Shown here: positions 1-3,984 of the stretch, in pieces
Numbering within the stretch: position 1 is the stretch's first letter
Layout: each line of letters begins with the position of its first letter
Assembly (NCBI GenBank): GCA_964569425.1
Contig: CAZMVD010000153.1
Location: 1-9,562 of the forward strand
Direction of reading: 5' to 3'
Length of the DNA: 9,562 nt
Source of the DNA: JACQXM01 sp964569425
Lineage (GTDB): Bacteria > Planctomycetota > Phycisphaerae > UBA1845
Made by a program: the position numbers and the translations under genes
Notes under the pieces: generated by a model
Databases searched by the model: none
Told to the model about the DNA's origin: nothing
What the model saw: the letters and a program-made list of their open reading frames with translations, nothing else

Positions 1-8
1 CACAAACG

Positions 9-24
9 TGTTTCACGTGAAACA
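9..24. promoter_or_regulatory. parS-type site 1, canonical
   Basis: Exact TGTTTCACGTGAAACA. It lies nine bases from the window edge, so its left flank is only partly visible (CAAACG instead of GCGCAAGAC). Confidence 0.7.
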
Positions 25-89
25 AGCTTGCGTAATTCGCAGCCATTTCGGTGTTTCGGTTTTCAGCTTTCGTCGGTTTCGCGCAAGAC

Positions 90-105
90 TGTTTCACGTG
101 AAACA
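90..105. promoter_or_regulatory. parS-type site 2, canonical
   Basis: Exact TGTTTCACGTGAAACA preceded by GCGCAAGAC (81-89). The right flank departs from the usual GTTGCGC arm and runs into an A-rich spacer, so this copy lacks the outer dyad. Confidence 0.7.
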
Positions 106-170
106 AGCCTGAGCCCAAAAGCCGAAACAGCGAAAAGTCAAAAAGTCAAAATCATCCGGTCGCGCAAGAC

Positions 171-186
171 TGTTTCGCGCGAAACA
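171..186. promoter_or_regulatory. parS-like site 3, GCGC variant
   Basis: TGTTTCGCGCGAAACA, a perfect dyad differing from parS only at the symmetric positions 7 (A to G) and 10 (T to C). It starts 30 bases before canonical site 4. Confidence 0.55.
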
Positions 187-191
187 ACGTT

Positions 192-225
192 GCGCAAACC
201 TGTTTCACGTGAAACATGTTTGCGC
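192..225. promoter_or_regulatory. parS-type site 4, canonical, with extended 34-bp dyad
   Basis: The core TGTTTCACGTGAAACA is at 201-216. It is enclosed by GCGCAAAC (192-199) and GTTTGCGC (218-225), so 16 of 17 base pairs across the 34-bp dyad match; only C200/T217 do not pair. This is the most complete outer arm pair of the array and could extrude as a hairpin. Confidence 0.7.
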
Positions 226-292
226 GACCCCCCCGTCCCCCCTTGGCAAGGGGGGTGGATTCTTTCTCCAATCCAGTCTGTATTCACGCGCG
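218..292. repeat. 75-bp module, copy 1, with C-run/G-run hairpin
   Basis: This stretch recurs at 435-509 with no difference seen by eye. Inside it, CCCCCCTT-GGC-AAGGGGGG (237-255) is a perfect 8-bp stem with a 3-base loop, followed by an unstructured tail ending TATTCACGCGCG. With the flanking palindromes the duplicated block is about 114 bp (201-314 against 418-531). Confidence 0.85.
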
Positions 293-298
293 CAAGAC

Positions 299-314
299 TG
301 TTTCACGTGAAACA
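299..314. promoter_or_regulatory. parS-type site 5, canonical
   Basis: Exact TGTTTCACGTGAAACA with GCGCAAGAC on the left and a GTTGCGC arm on the right (shared with the next copy). It starts 30 bases before variant site 6. Confidence 0.7.
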
Positions 315-328
315 TCGTTGCGCAAGAC

Positions 329-344
329 TGTTTCGCGCGAAACA
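329..344. promoter_or_regulatory. parS-like site 6, GCGC variant
   Basis: TGTTTCGCGCGAAACA followed by TGTTTGCGC. It forms a 30-bp-spaced pair with canonical site 5, mirroring the variant/canonical order of sites 3 and 4. Confidence 0.55.
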
Positions 345-417
345 TGTTTGCGCCCCCCTGCCGGCATTCAGCATTTCGGCGTTTCGGCTTTTGGCTTTCG
401 GTTTTCTCGCGCAAGAC

Positions 418-433
418 TGTTTCGCGCGAAACA
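418..433. promoter_or_regulatory. parS-like site 7, GCGC variant
   Basis: TGTTTCGCGCGAAACA. It occupies the place in the second 75-bp module that canonical site 4 occupies in the first (offset 217), so the two forms exchanged within a duplicated block. Confidence 0.55.
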
Positions 434-434
434 C

Positions 435-509
435 GTTTGCGCGACCCCCCCGTCCCCCCTTGGCAAGGGGGGTGGATTCTTTCTCCAATCCAGTCTGTAT
501 TCACGCGCG
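435..509. repeat. 75-bp module, copy 2, with C-run/G-run hairpin
   Basis: Second copy of the 218-292 module, offset 217. The hairpin CCCCCCTT-GGC-AAGGGGGG is at 454-472. Here the left neighbour is the GCGC variant palindrome rather than the canonical one. Confidence 0.85.
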
Positions 510-515
510 ATGGAC

Positions 516-531
516 TGTTTCACGTGAAACA
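516..531. promoter_or_regulatory. parS-type site 8, canonical
   Basis: Exact TGTTTCACGTGAAACA, at the head of the first copy of a 70-bp tandem duplication. The left flank is GATGGAC instead of GCGCAAGAC. Confidence 0.7.
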
Positions 532-545
532 TCTTTGCCGCATCA

Positions 546-564
546 CACCGGTTGCAAACCGGTG
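546..564. repeat. CACCGGTT hairpin element, copy 1
   Basis: CACCGGTT-GCA-AACCGGTG: perfect 8-bp arms with a 3-base loop, followed by CCAC. Related copies are at 616-634, 3955-3973 and, shortened, 6001-6016. Confidence 0.8.
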
Positions 565-585
565 CCACACCGTCTCGCGCAGGAC

Positions 586-601
586 TGTTTCACGTGAAAC
601 A
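586..601. promoter_or_regulatory. parS-type site 9, canonical
   Basis: Exact TGTTTCACGTGAAACA, at the head of the second copy of the 70-bp tandem duplication. Confidence 0.7.
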
Positions 602-615
602 TGTTTGCCGCGTCA

Positions 616-634
616 CACCGGTTGCAAACCGGTG
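616..634. repeat. CACCGGTT hairpin element, copy 2
   Basis: Identical 19 bases to copy 1, carried by the second 70-bp tandem unit. Confidence 0.8.
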
Positions 635-640
635 CCGCAG

Positions 641-656
641 TGTTTCGCGCGAAACG
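641..656. promoter_or_regulatory. parS-like site 10, GCGC variant
   Basis: TGTTTCGCGCGAAACG; only the last base breaks the dyad. It closes the array. The equivalent position in the preceding tandem copy (571-586) is a decayed site, CGTCTCGCGCAGGACT. Confidence 0.5.
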
Positions 657-741
657 GGTTTGCGCCGTGTACCTTGATCGCTTCGCGCCCTGCGCCAAGC
701 GGTCAGGCTTGATGTTGTTTCAGTGGGCTGCGGGCAATGGC

Positions 742-769
742 TTGACTTTTATGATTACAGTATTATCGT
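742..769 (+). promoter_or_regulatory. Candidate sigma-70-type promoter
   Basis: TTGACT (742-747), a 16-base spacer, then TATCGT (764-769), in the AT-rich stretch before the hydrolase-CHAT gene. The -35 box is good (5 of 6) and the -10 box is moderate (4 of 6). It implies a leader of about 60 bases to the ATG at 836. This is motif matching only. Confidence 0.4.
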
Positions 770-822
770 AACCTGTGTTTTGTACGTTCGTTGGCAGCTA
801 ATTCCTATGTCCGCCAAACTTC

Positions 823-828
823 AAGGAA
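823..828 (+). promoter_or_regulatory. Ribosome binding site deciding the start at 836
   Basis: AAGGAA lies 7 bases before ATG 836. The alternative in-frame TTG at 791 has no comparable site and would add 15 residues of unremarkable sequence. Confidence 0.6.
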
Positions 829-835
829 ACCCGTC

Positions 836-3800
836 ATGGCGAAGAAACCGGCCAACCGAACCCGTCGGGGGTCTAACACCGAATTGCCAACCGAGCCGCT
901 TTGGAACCTCCGCGACGCGGACGCCGAAGCGGCGCTGCTCACCGGCCGTCACGCGCGCGCTCTCGAAACCATCCTGGGGCCCGAACAGTACGACGAGCTG
1001 CGCCAGCTCGCGCGCGAGGCGGAAGCCGCGCGCACCCGCGGCGGGCCGCGGGTGCTCATTCTGCCGGGCATCATGGGCTCCAAGCTGGGTGTGAGGCGCA
1101 TGGTGTTGGACGACCTTTACTGGTTCGACCCGCTGGACTGGACCTTCGGCGTGGCGCGGCGTCTCTCGCTCGATTCGACGGAAAAGAAAGTCGTTCCGCT
1201 CGGTGTGTTTCTGTTTGCCTATCTGCGGCTCAAGCTTTCGCTGCGGCGCGACGGGTTTGATGCCGACTTCTATCCCTTCGACTGGCGCCAGTCATTGCGC
1301 GACCTCGGCCGACAGCTCGCCACTCATCTGACCCAGAAGGAAACGGCCAAGGAAGTGTCGCTTGTTGCGCACAGCATGGGCGGGCTGGTGTCGCGCGCGG
1401 CGCTGCGCGCCGATGCCGCCGCATCGAAGAGAATCCGCCGGTTGATCATGCTGGGCACGCCGAACCACGGCTCGTTCGAGCCGGTGCAGGCATTGCGCGG
1501 CGTGCACGATCTGGTGAAGAAAGCGGCGGCGCTCGATCTATCACAGAATACCGATGAGCTGGTCACGCGCGTTTTCGCCAGTTTCCCCGGGCTGTACCAG
1601 ATGCTCCCTTCGTCGGCGCGATTTGCGGCGATCAATTTCTTTGACCCGCAGGTCTGGCCCACCAAGGGGCCGAAAGTCCGCCGCGCCCTCCTGGCCGACG
1701 CCGCCACGATCCAGGATGACCTCGCTGCGGCCGACGAACGCTTCCGCCTGATTGCGGGCATCAACCAGGAAACGGTCGTATCGGCCAGGTCGATCGGCGG
1801 TGAATTCGAATTCGGGCGCAGCGGCGCCGGCGACGGCACGGTGCCATGGGATTTTGCGCGGCTCGACGGCGTTTCGACGTGGTTTGTGGAGGAGCAGCAC
1901 GGTTCGCTCCCCAACAACCGGGCGGTCATTCGAGCCACATCCGATCTGTTGGCCCAAGGCACGACCAGCGCGCTGGACCACATCCTGCCGCCGATCCGCC
2001 GCGCGACGACCCGCGCAGTCAGCGAATCGAGCCTGCGCCAGATCGCCCCGTTCGACGGGCGGCGCCGCGAAGACCTGCGCGCCGCCGAACTTCGCGAAAT
2101 CCTCCGAACTTTCGTCGCTCCCGATGCGACCCCCGAAACTTCGGTCGCGCCCGCCGCCGCCGCGCCGCTGGACATCGAGCACCGGCCGTGGCAACGGCTG
2201 ACCATCGGGCGGGTGCATCAGCATCGGCTGGAAATCCACCTTTACGCGGGCAGCATCACGGAAGTGGACGCGCGCGCCTACGTCCTCGGCCTGTTCCGCG
2301 AGGTCGCCCCGGCCGGCGCGGCCCGGGCCATCGACCAGTATCTCGACGGCGCCATTGCCGAACTCACGCGCCGGCGGATGTTCTCGGGCGGGGTGGGCGA
2401 GGTGTTCATCCTTCCCGCGAACCGCCGGCAGCTCCGCGCCGACATGATCCTGTTTGCCGGGCTGGGCTATTTCGACGGCTTCAACGACGAGGTGCAGCAG
2501 ATTACGGCGGAGAACGTGGTGCGCACCTTTGTGCGCACCAACGTCGAGGATTTCGCTACCGTGCTTATCGGCGCCGGTTCGGGCGTGCCCACGGCCCGCG
2601 GGCTGGCCAATCTGCTCCAGGGGTTCGTGCGCGGCAAGCTCGACGCCGACGCGAGGCGCAACCTTCGACGTGTGACGCTATGCGAAACCGACCCGGCGCG
2701 CTACCGCGAAATCCGCGACGAACTTTTCCGGCTCGCGGGTACGCCGCTTTTCGCGGACATCGAAGTTTCCTTCACCGAAATCCCGGTGCGCGAGACGCCG
2801 TCGGTCATCGCCCCCCTGCGCCGCGCGGAGCGCGACGCGACGTATGACCCCACTTATCTGCTGGTTCGACAGGAAACGGTCAACACGCAGCGCATTGAGT
2901 TTCGAGCCACCGTGCTCAGCGCCAAGGCCAAGGCGGCGCTGTTCACCGCGACGCAAATCGTCGCCAAGCAGGATCTCCATACGCTGCTGAAGAAGGTCGA
3001 ATCGAACGCCTTTGAAAAACAGGTGGATGCCTTCGGCGGGGAGCTGGCCGGCCTGGTGCTGGCCGAGCACCTGCGCGATTTGCTCCAGACGCTGCGGGAG
3101 CAGCATCTGGTGATCGTCCACGACGCGGAGTCGTCGCGGCTGCCCTGGGAGACGCTGCGGATCGGCGATTGGGCGCCTGCGTTGACCCACGGGATGAGCC
3201 GCCGCTACATGGCCAACAACCTGTCGATTGCCAAGTACCTGGAACAGCGCGTGCACGACGGCGCGCTCGATCTGCTGCTGGTGGTCGATCCCACGGAGGA
3301 CCTGCCCGGCGCCGCGAAGGAGGGCCGGCGGATTCAAGCGCTGTTCCAGGATCGCGCCGCGGTGCGGATGGACGTGCTGGAAGGTCCTCAGGCCACCCGC
3401 CGCGCGCTGCTCAGTGCGCTGACCTCCGGCCAGTACGACGCGGTGCACTACGCGGGACATGCCTACTTCGACGCGCAGCACATTTCGCGTTCCGGGCTGG
3501 TGTGCCACGGCCACGAATATGTTACGGGGGCCGATCTTTCGACGGTCGGCAACCTGCCGGCCCTGATGGTGTTCAACGCGTGCGAATCCGGCCGCGTTCG
3601 CACGACGCCGAAGGATAAGAAGGATCGTTCGCTCGACATGGCGCGGCGCATCGAGCGCAACGTGGGGCTGGCGGAAGCGTTCCTTCGCGGGGGGGTGGCC
3701 AACTACATCGGCACGTACTGGCCGGTGGGCGACGCCGCCGCCGAGGCTTTCGCGCAGAGCTTCTACACGGGGCTGCTTGCCGGCGCGCCGGTGGGGGCCG

Positions 3801-3907
3801 CGTTGATCGCGGCGCGCGGCACGGTGCGCACGAAAGTCAAATCCGTCGACTGGGCGGACTACATCCACTACGGCGACTTCAACTTCGTACTCAAGGAACC
3901 ATCGTAG
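836..3907 (+). CDS. Alpha/beta hydrolase (LCAT-like) - CHAT protease fusion protein
   Basis: 1023 residues from ATG 836. An N-terminal tail is followed by an alpha/beta hydrolase domain (about residues 65-410) of the LCAT/PGAP1-like lipase type. The nucleophile elbow AHSMGG puts Ser180 in place, GDGTVP gives the usual catalytic Asp333, and EEQHGS gives a plausible His355. Residues about 464-640 look like the macro-like fold that precedes M17 leucyl aminopeptidases, without an aminopeptidase domain after it; this match is tentative. The C-terminus (about 745-1020) is a CHAT domain, a caspase-like cysteine protease: HYAGHAYF gives His875, FNACESG gives Cys916, and LPWETL marks its start. No signal peptide or membrane segment is visible, so it is probably cytosolic. 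CHAT proteases are known in bacterial defence (TPR-CHAT with type III-E CRISPR, proteases that activate gasdermins). A lipase and a protease in one chain suggests an abortive-infection or cell-death role, but that is inferred. It stands alone, convergent with carB. Confidence 0.88.
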   Translation: MAKKPANRTRRGSNTELPTEPLWNLRDADAEAALLTGRHARALETILGPEQYDELRQLAREAEAARTRGGPRVLILPGIMGSKLGVRRMVLDDLYWFDPLDWTFGVARRLSLDSTEKKVVPLGVFLFAYLRLKLSLRRDGFDADFYPFDWRQSLRDLGRQLATHLTQKETAKEVSLVAHSMGGLVSRAALRADAAASKRIRRLIMLGTPNHGSFEPVQALRGVHDLVKKAAALDLSQNTDELVTRVFASFPGLYQMLPSSARFAAINFFDPQVWPTKGPKVRRALLADAATIQDDLAAADERFRLIAGINQETVVSARSIGGEFEFGRSGAGDGTVPWDFARLDGVSTWFVEEQHGSLPNNRAVIRATSDLLAQGTTSALDHILPPIRRATTRAVSESSLRQIAPFDGRRREDLRAAELREILRTFVAPDATPETSVAPAAAAPLDIEHRPWQRLTIGRVHQHRLEIHLYAGSITEVDARAYVLGLFREVAPAGAARAIDQYLDGAIAELTRRRMFSGGVGEVFILPANRRQLRADMILFAGLGYFDGFNDEVQQITAENVVRTFVRTNVEDFATVLIGAGSGVPTARGLANLLQGFVRGKLDADARRNLRRVTLCETDPARYREIRDELFRLAGTPLFADIEVSFTEIPVRETPSVIAPLRRAERDATYDPTYLLVRQETVNTQRIEFRATVLSAKAKAALFTATQIVAKQDLHTLLKKVESNAFEKQVDAFGGELAGLVLAEHLRDLLQTLREQHLVIVHDAESSRLPWETLRIGDWAPALTHGMSRRYMANNLSIAKYLEQRVHDGALDLLLVVDPTEDLPGAAKEGRRIQALFQDRAAVRMDVLEGPQATRRALLSALTSGQYDAVHYAGHAYFDAQHISRSGLVCHGHEYVTGADLSTVGNLPALMVFNACESGRVRTTPKDKKDRSLDMARRIERNVGLAEAFLRGGVANYIGTYWPVGDAAAEAFAQSFYTGLLAGAPVGAALIAARGTVRTKVKSVDWADYIHYGDFNFVLKEPS

Positions 3908-3926
3908 ATGGACTGGCAACATTGAA

Positions 3927-3951
3927 TGCCACGATGTGGCACGGGGCCGTG
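3927..3951. repeat. Two small hairpins between convergent genes
   Basis: TGCCAC-GAT-GTGGCA (3927-3941) and CACGG-GG-CCGTG (3940-3951) sit just after the stop of the hydrolase-CHAT gene. With the following CACCGGTT element they make a run of stem-loops that could end transcripts from both sides. There is no T-run, so intrinsic termination is not demonstrated. Confidence 0.45.
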
Positions 3952-3954
3952 TGG

Positions 3955-3973
3955 CACCGGTTTTCAACCGGTG
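3955..3973. repeat. CACCGGTT hairpin element, copy 3; possible convergent terminator
   Basis: CACCGGTT-TTC-AACCGGTG: 8-bp perfect arms with a 3-base loop, flanked on the left by GTGG. It is the same family as 546-564 in the opposite orientation. It lies in the 77-base gap between two converging genes, 12 bases beyond the carB stop. Confidence 0.7.
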
Positions 3974-3984
3974 GGGCGGGCCCC

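Larger units (their letters stand above)
516..655. repeat. 70-bp tandem duplication
   Basis: 516-585 and 586-655 are two head-to-tail copies: palindrome, TTTGCCG, CACCGGTT hairpin, then a GCGC-type palindrome. The first 55 bases differ at about four positions. The last 15 differ more, because the final palindrome is intact in copy 2 and decayed in copy 1. Confidence 0.8.
1..656. repeat. Cluster of ten parS-like palindromes in a mosaic of duplicated modules
   Basis: About 650 bases without a credible gene. Ten 16-bp dyads begin at 9, 90, 171, 201, 299, 329, 418, 516, 586 and 641. Six are TGTTTCACGTGAAACA, identical to the conserved bacterial parS consensus bound by ParB; four are TGTTTCGCGCGAAACA or one base off. 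Start-to-start spacings are 81, 81, 30, 98, 30, 89, 98, 70 and 55. Most copies are flanked by GCGCAAGAC on the left and GTTGCGC or GTTTGCGC on the right, which extends the dyad. Between them lie a 75-bp module present twice, a CACCGGTT hairpin present twice, and AT-richer spacers built from TTTCGG-like words. The array probably continues left of the window. Open frames across it read only the repeat (VSRET, MFHVKH, LFRAKH) and are not genes. A partition-site role is known for the consensus; that it acts so here is inferred. Confidence 0.85.
657..835. other. Spacer and leader of the hydrolase-CHAT gene
   Basis: No gene is supported here. The palindrome array ends at 656 and base composition becomes more AT-rich from about 710 to 800. 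This is the expected place for the promoter and leader of the plus-strand gene that follows. No DnaA-box cluster was noticed. Confidence 0.5.

Noticed and set aside
1..656. CRISPR array
   Set aside because: Spacings vary from 30 to 98 bp, the spacers themselves are duplicated, the repeats are short perfect dyads of two classes, and no cas gene is present.
28..712. Several overlapping open frames on both strands in the palindrome array
   Set aside because: They translate the repeats in different phases (VSRET, MFHVKH, LFRAKH), have no domain, no ribosome site and no independent composition; repeat structure explains them.
1..790. Replication origin next to the parS-like sites
   Set aside because: I saw no cluster of DnaA boxes, no dnaA or dnaN, and no AT-rich unwinding region of useful length.
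791..835. TTG start 15 codons upstream for the hydrolase-CHAT protein
   Set aside because: No ribosome site before it, while AAGGAA is well placed before ATG 836.
2518..2539. Perfect 9-bp inverted repeat GGTGCGCAC-CTTT-GTGCGCACC inside the hydrolase-CHAT gene
   Set aside because: It encodes a simple VRTFVRT peptide repeat in a conserved-looking segment and matches none of the repeat families; chance is the simplest reading.
2678..3967. Minus-strand open frame opposite the CHAT region (429 codons)
   Set aside because: Shadow; no recognisable domain, and it covers the CHAT active-site codons of the real gene.
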